A stretch of DNA of 64,000 bases, taken from contig NC_068569.1 in the NCBI RefSeq assembly GCF_025698545.1, forward strand, positions 24,614,001-24,678,000. The letters run 5' to 3'. A model generated the notes under the pieces. It worked only from the letters and a program-made list of their open reading frames with translations, was not told where the DNA came from and did no database searches. The translations under genes and the position numbers were made by a program. The stretch is from Gossypium raimondii (lineage: Eukaryota; Streptophyta; Magnoliopsida; Malvales; Malvaceae). Of this stretch, positions 37,204 through 49,438 are shown one piece after another. Positions within the stretch are counted from its first letter, which is position 1. The number at the start of each line of letters is the position of its first letter.

Positions 37204-37587
37204 ATTCATTTCTTTCTTCTCTTTGATTCATTAGCTGAGTTAATATTCAGTTATTTGGTTTTAGGTCTTAAAAATATGACACAAAATCTCGATGACTTTG
37301 ACGATGTCGAGTTTAAAATTCTTTTAACCAACTTCTAAAAATAGACAAAAAAACAATAAATTAAATTCCAAAATAAAAATAAACAATATTTGGGTAGAAA
37401 GGTTTTTTAATCGCATATTTAACTTTAAAACACTAGCGTTTTCCGTTATTTTTGCGGAAAAAGAATATTTTTAAGTTAAAAGTGGTTTTTCACCTGCATA
37501 TAAAATCCTTGACCCCGAAATTTAAAAAATAAAAAAAAGTGCTTCTGTTTTAACTCAGCCAATGAATCTAAAGAGAAGAAAGTAAAG
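37204..37587. repeat. Inverted-repeat element, copy 2
   Basis: Arms at 37204-37244 (CTTTGATTCATTAGCTGAGT) and 37547-37587 (ACTCAGCCAATGAATCTAAA) are reverse complements with few mismatches. Arms, order and the following ATTATGTCGACAT words (near 37722 and 37757) match copy 1 at 15942-16418. The interior is AT-rich and shorter by about 90 bp. Confidence 0.55.
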
Positions 37588-38229
37588 ATGTATGTTTCAA
37601 TTTTCAAAGGAAATTGGCAAAGGCTTTCTTAGTAGAAATGGATATTTATACCACACAGATTGTACCATATTTCTTTCTTAATTCAATTTTATATCACAAT
37701 ATATTAATATTAAATTACAAATTATGTCGACATTTTTGGTAAAAGTACATTAGGAAATTATGTCGACATGTTGTGGATAATCAATAAATGCATTTCTTTC
37801 TTTTTGACAGTTGTCCAAGTAAACAAGTAACTCTTTTTAGATTTTATACGAATGGTTTGAATTTTAAATTTAATCTTTTAACTTTTATAATGTCATAGTT
37901 AGTTTGAATATTTTATTATGATTAAAATGTTGATATATATGTGTCTAAATATATAATCTTTTACTTTTTTTCTTTGAGATTATATAATAATGATTAATTT
38001 TTAATTTTGGTCTGTATATTACGTTTAATTTAAAATTTAATTTTTAAACTTAATTTTTAAAATTTATTTTGGTACCTCAACTTTTATAATATTATTGTTA
38101 ACAAAATATTTTATTTTGAATATATTGACGTACACATATTCAAATACATAACCTTTTACATTTTTTGAGATTATTTAACAATCAGTCCTCAGTCTCATAT
38201 CACATAATAACATTTTATACAATCTATTT
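37588..38229. other. AT-rich intergenic, no gene seen
   Basis: It contains the right flank shared with copy 1 (to about 37790), then low-complexity AT-rich DNA. Confidence 0.4.
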
Positions 38230-39572
38230 CAGTTCATACAGACCCTATAGAAGATATGCATTCGTTTCAAACGACGCAAGCAACCTGAGGGCGAAGTCCA
38301 GTTCTTGATCCACATGCCCATGTGGTTCCACACGACCCGGACAGCTGGCCCGTGTGGCATTACACGACCTAGCATATGCCCGTATGCCTACCCGTGTGTC
38401 GCACATGGCCTGACACATGTCCGTGTCATCTGTTCGTGTGGTCCTACTACGTAAACAGTAAATCACACAGCCTGAACACTCGCCTGTGTCTCTTGCCCGT
38501 GTGTCTCTAAGTCATAAATCAATAAGTTACACAGCTTGGACACACGCCCGTGTCCCTGGCCCATGTGAACCCTGTATTAAACATTTCCACATACGGCCTG
38601 AACACACGCCCGTGCCCTTGGCCCGTGTGTCTCTAATTCATGAACGGTGGATTACATAATCTGCCACACGGCCATGTGGCATCGATAGCCATATTTTTTG
38701 GCATCTAAAATTCGTAGAAGGTCTGGTTTTCGATACGCACCTGAAGTAGTTTCGAAGTAGGATCAAGGTAGAGTACTCTTGAGACCTAAAACGAACATTC
38801 AATAACTAATCAAACAACTAAAACGACAAAAATCACACAATTTAATACTCAACCACTTATATCAAAACTTTGATGCAAACTTCCAACAAAACCAACGCTT
38901 ATCGACAACTCGACGGAACTATCTCGAAACAGTGTGAGGAGGATTACTTCTTTCGATATTCTCGCCTAAAGAAAAAAGATCAACGATCACTTAGCAGAGA
39001 ATTCAAGTGAAACAAACATAGAAACCCCATTTCTACACATAAACAAAAAATCAACAAAAACTTCACGGAACCACAAGAATTCACGACAAAACTTACACGG
39101 AGACCTTCCAACGACACAATGAACAACTTAAACCCTCAATTAGCTCTGATAGCCACTTCACTAACGAAATCAAAGAAGAAAAAGAAAGGAAAAACAAGAA
39201 AGAAAAAGAAAGAGAAAAGAAATGGAAAAGGAAAGGAATACGTTAACTTTTATTTTAACCACCTATTAGACTTCTAACATTTAGTAAAATATTTGTAACG
39301 CATATGTTAAGACTTTAACACACTAAAGAAATTAAAAAAGCTTAAACATTGAACCGACAAGCTTATTCTTGGCATAAATTCGTACAAAATTAAAGTTAAG
39401 TCAGCGACTTAGAATTAGAGGTTAATCTAAAATAAAGTAGCACAAAAACTTCCTAAAAACACTACTCAAACCCCTAATCTCAAACACATACACAGAACAC
39501 ATAACCATAGATATAGAGACTTAATTATGATAGAATTCAACGGTCAAACATTTAAATTTTTGGAGCTTTACA
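38230..39572 (+). mobile_element. LTR fragment, 5'-truncated
   Basis: A CACACGG/CCGTGTG-rich block (38310-38680) is followed by a layout like the 3' half of the LTR at 49439-52205. It ends AACACATAACCATAG...TTTTTGGAGCTTTACA, which parallels AACACATAACCACTA...TTTTGGGGCGTTACA there. No matching LTR start is found, so the left part is lost. The left edge is approximate. Confidence 0.6.
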
Positions 39573-40132
39573 CATCAATTTTTAATTTTTGTTATCTATT
39601 TAACTTTAATGACTAAACTATCACTTTTCGTGTTACTCTTTTTATTATTTTGAGCAATGAAGCTTATTCAACATTTCAACATGCTTAATTCAATAGTTGT
39701 CATTAATTAGGAAATCATTTAAAATTATCTTTTAAGAACTTAATCTATGAACTATATATAAATGGAAGTTCTAAAACATTCTCTATTGATACCGCCATTC
39801 CTCATATTTCAATTTTGATTCTTATATTAATTTCTAACATAAATTAGTTCCTATACTTTTATAATATTATTAGTTAATCTAAATAATTAACATCATTAAT
39901 TATTTAAATTAAAATAATGATGTAAATTCTTATAAAAAATACTATTTTAACAAAAAGGGTTATATTTTGACATTATGAGTTGGAACAAGTGTTTTAAAAA
40001 AATCTACGATAGCTACTAAAATCATTAAGGATGTTAATTATTTATACTAATTGATGATATTATAATAATAGTGGGAGAAATTTAGATAAAGGGTTAAATC
40101 ATTATTTTGGGCCTGAACTTGACAACTATTCC
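39573..40132. other. AT-rich intergenic, no gene seen
   Basis: The last 70 bp (GGGCCTGAACTTGACAACT) belong to the same dispersed repeat as 49243-49400 (GGCCCTAAACTTGACAATT), interrupted by the solo LTR between them. Confidence 0.45.
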
Positions 40133-41730
40133 TGTAATAGCCCGATTTTTTAGTGGTGTTTGAAACAGTGGTTCAAGGCCACCAAATCCGACGAGTAAGC
40201 TCGTAAGTATTATTATATATATTTACGAGTTAAATATGGATTTTAAAATGGTTTTTGAATTGATAATTTGTGTTTTATAGTAATTTATTAGGTCAGGTGG
40301 TTTTAGAAAATGAGGTATCGAAACCTCGTTTCTATAAATCGAGCTGTAAATATTTTTATAAATATTTACAGAGTGACATTAAGGTGCTATTAAATTTTTG
40401 TTGAAAAGTTTTAACATTTTGATAGTTAATTAATTAAAAGGACTAAATTGAAAAATATGCAAAACTTGCTAATTATAATAATTAAGTGATTAAATGACAT
40501 GAGTAATAAATAAAAAAGGACCTAAATAGAAATTATGCCTAAATGAAAAGTTGAGCCGCCATATGAAAGAAAAAAAATTAAATAAAGCTATTAATGACAA
40601 AATTGTAATTAATTGAAATTAAAGTAAAATAAATGTGAAATTAGAAAATTTCTAGGCATTTCTTCTCCCATTTTCAGTTCAAACAGACCCCAGGAGAGCT
40701 CCTTGAGCTGGTTTTGCATATTTGTTTCATGTGAGTTCAATTCTTACTCGTTTCTTGTAATTTTTATGTTTTGGAGATTCTTACAATTAGGTCTAACTAA
40801 ACTTTACCTTAGTTTTTTATTTTATTAAAAATTTTGGAAGTTGATATTGATTAATATTAGATGTTTTTGATGAATAACATGGATTTAGAGCTTTCATTAT
40901 GTTGTATGATGATTTTATAAAGTGATTTTGTTAAATATTGATTTTAGGATTAAATTGTTAAAATAATACAAATACAAGGGTTTCTTGTGAAATTATTGGA
41001 AAAATGGGTGTATTGAATGCCATGAATAATCATCTAGCATGGGTTTGCATTAAAATGGCTAATTTGTATGTTTTGGGCTCAAGGACTAAATTAACTAAAA
41101 GTAAAACTTTAGGGCAAATTTATAAAATGTAAAAATGACCAAATTGCATGAAATGAATTTTTTATTGTTTAAATTAATATATTAAATGAAATTATTAATT
41201 TATATCAAGGTCGAGTAGAAAATCGAGGAAAATAGAAAATTTCCAAAATGCCTCTGAACCTTGGTATTTTGGCAATTTAACTAGGTAAGTTCATACAGTT
41301 AAACTTTAATATTTATATTGATTTGATGAATGGTATTATGTATTTATTCTATTGTTGAAAATGAATTATTGTTGGAGATATAATTTTGAATTGAATATTC
41401 GAGTTAAATGGAATGCGAGATTTGAGTACATTTGTTTTTTGGCGCATGACGACATTGGAGGAAAATGACGGAAAATTACTCAAGTAAACTGAGGTTCAGT
41501 ATTTTTTGCGAACTCTCGTGTATTACTTTCCGTTTAGCTCTTACGAGCTTCTGTTTAACTCATATGAGTTTCCTGTTCAGCTCTTTCGAGCTTCTGTTCA
41601 ACCCTTATAGGTTTCTGTTCAACTCTTACGAGCTACTGTTCAGCTTTCAAGCTTCTTTTAACGATGTACTCATATCTGTAAGTCATTCTTGAAATGGTAA
41701 GATATCAAGAGTTGTCTTGGATGATATATG

Positions 41731-44700
41731 TGTAACAACCTGATTTTGACCCTAATCGGAATAGTGATTTTGGGACCATAAATCCGAGTCTGAAAAATAT
41801 TTTAACATTATTTTCTGTGCTAATTATGTGTGAATTTACATGTGTGAAATTTTCGTGAATTAATTTTATTGGTTGTGTGATTAATTTGAGAAAATGGCTT
41901 AATCGCGTAAAATGAAAATTTGATGGTTAAATATGAAAGTGCCTAATTGTTGTTGTCTTTATAATTTGGAGGTTTTATGTTGTAATTTAGCCAATAATAA
42001 AGGTAGTGGACGGTATTATGGTTAATATATAGTTTTTATATATTAAATATAAAATTTAAAATAATAAATAACATATTATAAAGTTATTATAATAAATAAA
42101 ACATGAAAATCTTGCATGCCCATTTTCCTATTGCCTAAACTTAAAAGAAAAAGAAAAGAAAAGAAAAACACTTCCTAGGGTACGGCCTTGTTAAAGCTAA
42201 ATTAAGGTATGTATTTTACTCGGTTTTTGATAATTTTTACGTTTTTGATATCGTTGCTAAGTTATCTTCGAAGCCCATGTCTTAATTTTTGAATTTGATG
42301 ATGATTTTGTGTTTAGCCATTGATGATTGCTTTTGATTTTTGTTGTTTGATGGTGAAATATTAAAGATATGTGTTAAATTAACATGTTTTGTCTTGGAAT
42401 TTTTGGTGAATTTGAGTAATTAGGGCTAAATTAAAAAAATAATATTTTGAGGGACTAAAATATGAAATAAATGAAATGTGTGGACTTAGATGGACTAGAG
42501 GAAGATTCGGCCTAGCTATGGTATATACAAATTTTGTGTATTTTGTGTTTTATGCAATAGGGACTAAATTACAAAAAGTGTGAAATGTCAGAGGCAAAAT
42601 GGTAATATGCCCATTTATGTGTTTTTGGGATTAAATCGAATGAATGTGTGTTTAAATTAGTTAAATTTAAATTTATTTAGATAAAGAACGAAAGAAAATA
42701 GAATTAGATCGGGGGAAATCAAAAGTAGTTGAATAGTCAATTATACCATACGACAACATCCGAGGTAAGTCTATAAGCATTTAAATGTTGTTAAGTTGAG
42801 AATATATAAATGTTGTGTGATGAATTGAATTATTCGAATATATATATATGTGTGTGTGTGTGTGTTTTGGCCGAATGTGATTATGAGATAGGAAACTATG
42901 TTTCGAGTTCAATTCGATCGAGATTTAATGTCTGAAAGTCCTGTACGAACCCTAGGAATAGATAGGATACATATGTCATGACATAGGATCTTCGATATGT
43001 GCTTTCGTGTAAGACCACGTTTGGGACGTTGGCATTGACTTGTGTTTACGTGTAAGACCCTGTCTGGGACAGTGACATCGATATGTGATTACATGTAAGA
43101 CCACGTCTGAGACGTTGCCATTGTACGAGCTTTCTGATTATCCATGTATCCTTTTTAATTCCGAACGGTTCAACGGGCAATGTGAAGTAAAGACCAAATG
43201 TGAAATTGAATTACATGTTTAGGTATGTGTTAGTTAATTGTTTATATGAAAACATGGTAAGTTGGTTACTTAAAATGATAAAAAGTTATGTGAATATGAA
43301 TTATGTGTTAACATATTTGAACATATAAGTGATTAGGCCTATTGATGTGTTTGTAATAATAAAAGTGAATATATATATATATATATGTATATGATTGATT
43401 ATATTCGGCCATATGGTATATGCATGTGAGGTTAAAATGTGATATAGTAATAAATGATAACTTGTATTTGATATTATGCAAATTCAGCCTTGTTAACAAA
43501 ATGTTAATATGTAATTGTTGTTATATATGTTTTTGCTTAAGACTTACTAAGCTTAAATAGCTTACTCTGTGTGTGTTCTTGTTTACCTCTATTTTACAGA
43601 TTTTGGAGTCACGTTACGAGCTCGGGGATCGTCAGCAAAGTCTATCACACTATCGACTTCTTTTGGTATTTTGTTAAAGTTTGAACTCAATCTTATGGCA
43701 TGTATAGGCTTGATTATGTTTTTGGTTAGTTTTGGATCATGTATATATAAATAACCATGCAAAAATGGTTTAATTTTCATACTTGTGTTCGGTTTGGTTT
43801 AAAAATGTCTTGTCCATGATCATTTTGTTTAAATTGGGTTTTATGTGTTTTTGAATGGATGCTTGATGAGTTTAATTTTTATGCTTGAATTTGACTACAT
43901 TTGATCATGATTTGAGCTTGCATTCAAATGAGATATTCAAGTTACATGTATGTGATAAATTTGGTTTATGTTAGATATTAAAGTCTTGTGATATGAGTTG
44001 AATAAAAGGTGATATTTAGTTATGTGTTTCGCAATAAGATTAATATTGGATGTTAGTTGAATTAAGATTATGTTATGTGATAATCGGTATTTAGAAATAT
44101 TGTATATACATGTGGTGTATTTAAAATATGTTTGATTGGAAAATGTAAGTGATTATATGCTTGGTTTTGGTGTTCATATTTATATTGATAAGTATGTGTT
44201 TTGGAGAATATTAAGAAAACATAAATATGCTACGGTTTGAGTGTTATAATGACCGAATATGTCTTAATTAGTTTTGTAGTGATAATGAAATAAGGATGTT
44301 CCGAAATGACCCATTTGGATTACACACATGCACAAGCTTGTAATAGGTTAATAAGTGTTTAATATGTACATAATAAACCGTTATGATTGGTGTATTAAGC
44401 CTACTTACATACGGCCATGTTATATATATATTAGTGATGAGTTTGTTATAAATTGCTAATTATGGAACGATATATTTTAGTTCGGTACTATGCAATATTA
44501 ATTAGTGCGATGTAATTTAGTTGAATGAAAATAGATATTTACTAAAACATATGAATTAACATGTTTATTTTCGACTCTTGTATTTGGGTTTGACCATTTG
44601 AATAGTGACTTGTGTTATAATAAAACTAGAAGGGTATATGTGTTTTAAGTAAATTGGTTTTTTATTTGTATTTTAATGACTAAGTTGTATATAGAAATAT

Positions 44701-45001
44701 AATGATAAGTATATTAATTTCGGTCAATGTAAGTTATTGAATGTAAACGCATGATGTGCCGATTATGACAAAGTGATTTTTCATTTATTTGATATTTTTG
44801 CTTATGATTTATGTGACTACATATATGTTCGTTTTAAAATATGGAATAATTCATAAAGAGTTTATTTTAGCTTTATGATTTAAAATTTGATTGATTTAAG
44901 AGACTTGTTTATGTGTACTTGTAAATTGTTCGGATGTGTGCTTTGTTTAGTAATGCCTCGTAACCCCATTCCGACGACGAATACGGGCTAGGGGTGTTAC
45001 A
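41731..45001 (+). repeat. 5' LTR of the nested gypsy element, 3271 bp
   Basis: TGTAACAACCTG...GGGGTGTTACA. Three units near 43010-43130 (GTAAGACCACGTCTGAGACG, CTGTCTGGGACAG) form the hairpin array of this family. TG and TA microsatellites lie at 42838-42866 and 43370-43390. Its end (44582-45001) matches 47344-47761 with about a dozen substitutions and a few single-base indels. Confidence 0.85.
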
Positions 45002-45007
45002 TTTGAT

Positions 45008-45024
45008 TGGTATCAGAGTTATGG
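45008..45024 (+). promoter_or_regulatory. Primer-binding site (initiator Met tRNA)
   Basis: TGGTATCAGAGTTATGG, 6 bp past the LTR end. It matches the classic TGGTATCAGAGC primer site except at the last position of that core. Confidence 0.8.
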
Positions 45025-45119
45025 TTTAGTCAGTTCTAATACTACCATAGCGTATGTGAGTCTAGCTATACATGTCATATTTTATATTGCAGTAGTGTGA
45101 TGACTTCTGACATATGAAA

Positions 45120-46493
45120 ATGTGTTTTCGTATCTGAGTTATGGTTTAGCTGATGATGTTGAGAGTATAGCGCCTACTCCTGCGCAAGGGACAGCGCCAG
45201 TTGATTCTCGACTGACTTCGAGTAACCAAGAGGGAGAGGCTAGACAAGTCTTTTACCAATTGATGAACGACTGGTTTACTCAATATATCTGGACTAATCC
45301 AACTGCACAACAACCTCCACCCCCGACTAATCCACTTCGATACCTGTTATACCTCAAGTGAGTGATCTGTTGAGACTGCTTAAGCCTTCTCTTGATAAAA
45401 CCAGAACACACGAGGCTGAAGAGTTTAGAGCCACTGATGATGATGATGCTGAGCGAGCTGAATTTTGGCTCGATAATACTATTCGAGTGTTTGACGAGTT
45501 ATCTTGCACCCCTGACGAGTGCTTAAAATGTGCCATATCTTTGCTATGGGACACTGCATATCACTGTGGAATACACTAGTATCGGTGGTTCTGAAAGAGC
45601 GAGTGACTTGGGAATTCTTTCAGACTGAGTTCTGTAAGAAATACATCAGCCAGAGATTTATTGATCAGAAACGTAAGGATTTTCTTGAATTGAAACAAGG
45701 TCGAATGACAGTGGCAGAGTATGAGCGGAAATTTGTGAGACTTAGTCGGTATGCCCGAGAGTGTGTTTCAACCAAAGTTATAATGTGTAAAAGATTTGAA
45801 GATGGGATAAACAATGAAATTAAATTGTTAGTTGACATACTTGAGATAAAAGAGTTCGTAGTACTTGTTGAGCGAGCTTGCAAAGCCGAAGAGCTTGGGA
45901 AAGAAAAAAAGAAAAGCTGACTCTAAAGTTAGAGATTCACATAAGAAACCATTTAGTAAGTCATTCCAGTTGACATCAAAGAAGTTCCGAGATGATGATA
46001 GCCATTCAAAGGCTGCTGCAGGGTATTCTAGACGAGATCGGGATAGACCACCTGTGAGTTCGAGAGCTACCTTAGTAGCTAGTGTGGGGAATGTTAGATC
46101 AAATCAACCCGAGTATAAACATTATGGTAAACGACATTCCGGTAGTTGCAGATTGCATGATTGGACTTGATTTAAATGTGGATCGACGAATCATTATGTT
46201 CGTGAGTGCCCAGAGTTGGCGGAGCAAAATCCGATACAGAATACGAGATCGGGTAACACTGCAGCACGGGGTAGACCACCCAGAAATATGGGTAATGTGA
46301 GTGGCAGTCAAAGAGGGACCAAAGATATAACTGTTAGATTCGAGGCTCGTGCACCTGCCAGAGCCTATGCTATTCGAGCTTGCGTGGAGTCCTCATCCCC
46401 AGATGTTATTACTAGTATTTTCACTCTCTATGATACTAGTGTTGTTGCATTGATTGATCCTGGTTCGACTCATTCTTATGTGTGTGAGACTTT
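45120..46493 (+). pseudogene. Ty3/gypsy gag and start of protease, broken
   Basis: Three frames must be read in turn (about 45122-45579, 45519-45920, then 45865-46551). They give the plant gypsy gag capsid region (KERVTWEFFQTEFCKKYISQ, LKQGRMTVAEYERKFVRLSR, ILEIKEFVVLVERACKAEEL), a basic linker, and the zinc knuckle. In the knuckle FKCGSTNHYVREC keeps Cys-X4-His-X4-Cys, but the codon expected to be the first cysteine is a TGA stop. The protease begins with ALIDPGSTHSYVC, the aspartyl active-site region (DPGST), and is cut off at 46493 by a foreign LTR. No functional product is possible. Confidence 0.85.
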
Positions 46494-47343
46494 TGTAATA
46501 ACCCAAAATTCACGGGCATCGGAAAAGTATAATATTGGGCCTCCGTCTTAGTAAATTGAGTTTGAAAATAATTATTAGAAATATTTACTAGGCTAGTTGT
46601 GTGTTTAATTAGGTTTTAGATAGGTTAATTTAGTCTGATTAAGAATAATTAGGGAAAATGATCAAATTGAATAAAGAGTGAAAGTCTAGTTATAGATTAA
46701 AAGAAAGTAAAAGGGCTAAAATGGCAATTAAGCCATTTATATGAAATGTGGCATATATGCATTAAAATTTAAGATTTTATTTAAGTTATATATAAATATT
46801 ATATGTATATAATTATTATAATTATTAAACATTATTATGGTTTTATATTATTATTACTATTATTATTATTATTATTATTAAATAAACCAAAATATGCCAA
46901 TTGTATGGATATGATAAAATACATGTGTAATATAAGTATTTGTACATTTGTAATATAATTGTATATTTTCTTATAATTGAAGTAAAAGATATTTATTAAT
47001 TAAATTATTATATTAAAACATTTTTTTATGAAGTAGTTAGATTAAGACAAATGTAAGGTTATGATATGGTACAAATGTATTAATTATATTTGTTATTAAA
47101 ATAGATATTTTATAAATATTAATTAATTAAATATAAAAGAAATAAATCATATGGTGCCAAATGTAGGGTAATAAAGTTGTACAAATGTAATAAAATATGT
47201 ATATACACTTGTATTATAATTAAAAGATATTTATTAATTAAATGGTTATTAATAAATTATATTAATATAATATAAAGTAAATGAAATAAAAGGAAATAAA
47301 AACAAAGCAAAAGAAAAGAAAGAAACTCATATTAAAAGAAAAG
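46494..47343 (+). mobile_element. 5' part of a different LTR inserted in the protease
   Basis: It starts TGTAATAACCCAAAATTCAC, an LTR-like TGTAAnA start unlike its neighbours, and runs into AT-rich DNA with a TTA microsatellite (46852-46880). It ends abruptly where the host element's own 3' LTR resumes, so a deletion joined the two. Confidence 0.6.
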
Positions 47344-47761
47344 ATTTGGGTTTGACCATTTGAATAGTGACTTGTGTTATAATAAAAATAGAAAGGTATA
47401 TATGTTTTAAGTAAATTGGTTTTGTTATTTGGATTTTAATGACTAAGTTGTATATAGAAAGATAATGATAAGTATATTAAATTCGGTCAATGTAAGTTAT
47501 TGAATGTAAACGCATGATGTGCCGATTATGAAAAGTGATTTTCATTTATTTGATATTTTGCTTATGATTTATGTGACTACATATATGTTCGTTTTAAAAT
47601 ATGGAATAATTCATAAAGAGTTTATTTTAGCTTTATGATTTAAAATTTGATTGATTTAAGAGACTTGTTTATGTGTACTTGTAAATTGTTCAGATGTGTG
47701 CTTTGTTTAGTAATGCCTCGTAACCCAATTCCGGCGACGAATACGGGTTAGGGGTGTTACA
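47344..47761 (+). repeat. 3' LTR remnant of the nested gypsy element
   Basis: 418 bp equivalent to 44582-45001 and ending at the right target duplication. Only the tail of the LTR remains. Confidence 0.88.
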
Positions 47762-49242
47762 ATATGTATATGAAGAAACAATAAGAGAATAATATGTATC
47801 ATGATATGTATATATATCAATATCTTGATATGTTGATACATGTAAATTATGTTAGTTGGGATGAGTAATAAACTCAAGTGTGATATGTTGAGAAAATAAG
47901 TTTATCAATGTTTAATTTATATGAAATATGTTCAAGTACATTAATAAGTGTTGTTTGATGCTTAGGCAAGTACCAAGCTATTGGTTGAATGGTAATACGT
48001 TTATTTATAAGATGCATTGAAAGGGTAAGTACTCAATGAAAATATGCTAGTGCTCATGAAAGAGTGGTAAGGTTTAAGTTATGCAATTTATTATGAAATG
48101 ATTTATCATGTGGTTAATTCGAAAAAGGCTATGTTTAAATGCACTAGCTTGTAGCTATGGTTGAATGATATGTTTATGACTGGTGTGTTATGCATATAGA
48201 ATGAGTGTGGAAAGTAAAGAAATGCAAATGAAAATAAAGAAATTTGGAAGAGTTAAACTTGTTTAAAATCCTACTATGCTAGGAATAATATGTATAATTG
48301 ATACTGTAGATTTATTCATCTTGTTAGTTGTTGAATATAACTTTATGAGTATTGTGGTATCAATATTGGATTATTCTTGATATGTATAAATTTCATATTT
48401 TAAATGAATTGATATGATTAAAGTTTATACAAGCTTACTAAGCATTCATTGCTTACGTAGTTGTCTTCCTTTACTTTTCAGATTATCAGAAGCTCGATTG
48501 GGTTGGAAGCTTGTTGGAGTTATATCACACTATCCATCGGTTCTATCGGTACTTTTGAATATTTTTTATTTTGGTTATAATGACATGTATAGGTATTTTG
48601 TTTAATGTTGGCCTATATGTAATTTGTTGAGATGAGCCACTTATTTTGGCTTGTTTTAGATGCCTATTTATAGCTTGTTGATATGTATAATGTTGATTGT
48701 AGGTTGACACAAAATTGAATGAGAAATATGACTTGTAAAATGGCCTATTTTTGGTCACCTGGCCGTGTGTCCCCTGTATCTTAAATTTGCACAAAACAGA
48801 ATACTCACACGACCTAATACACGGCGTGTGGCTTAGCCGTGTAACCCAATTCAGTATACTCACACGGGCACGGACATGGGCTGAGACACAGTTGTGTGTC
48901 CCTATTTCGAATGCTCACACGGCCTGAGACACGGGCGTGTCTCCTGACCGTGTGAGTCACAAGGCCTGGCCACACGGCCGTGTGACCCCTGTAGTGTTGA
49001 AAATTTTAAATATTTTTGAATTTTTTTTTGAGTTTTTGATTTAGTGTCGATTTGTTTCTGATGCATAATTTGGGCCTCGAGGGCTCGTATAAGGGACAAT
49101 ATGCATGAATTTGATTGGTTTTTAACATGAATGCTATATGATATGAAATGTTTGCATTTTCTGTTTGTTTGATTTGTAAACTCCGGTAATGCTCTGTAAC
49201 CTTATTCTGGCAACGAATTTGGGTTAGGGGAGTTACGATTCC

Positions 49243-49433
49243 TACATTGGGACCTAAACTTTTTTTCTCCAAGTTAGGCCCTAAACTTGACAATTATTCC
49301 CATAGTGGGGTGAACTTTTCTATTGTCCAAGTTAATCATTGAACTTGACAATAAACTAAGAAATCATTTATCCACACAAAATAATTGAAATGATATCATT
49401 TTAAAAATGAATCAAATGGAAACAACTTTAAAA
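49243..49433. repeat. Dispersed repeat flank
   Basis: Phrases AAGTTAGGCCCTAAACTTGACAA and CCAAGTTAATCATTGAACTTG belong to a common non-coding repeat; it continues leftward at about 40095-40132 across the solo LTR. Confidence 0.4.
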
Positions 49434-49438
49434 TTATC

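Larger units (their letters stand above)
41731..47761 (+). mobile_element. Deleted Ty3/gypsy element nested in the solo LTR
   Basis: It is bounded by perfect ATATG duplications (41726-41730 and 47762-47766). It has a full 5' LTR, a primer-binding site, a broken gag, then a foreign LTR fragment, then only the last 418 bp of its 3' LTR. Pol is gone. The gag type suggests a chromovirus of the Del/Tekay kind; without pol that is an inference. Confidence 0.85.
40133..49237 (+). mobile_element. Solo LTR (about 3.1 kb) split by a nested gypsy element
   Basis: It starts TGTAATAGCCCGATTTTTTA and ends TTAGGGGAGTTACG (the last dinucleotide is CG instead of CA). Perfect ATTCC duplications flank it (40128-40132 and 49238-49242). 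LTR parts are 40133-41730 and 47767-49237, with the nested element and its ATATG duplication between. It has the hairpin array (41510-41655) and the CACACGG/CCGTGTG block (48760-49000) seen in the other long LTRs. Confidence 0.85.
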
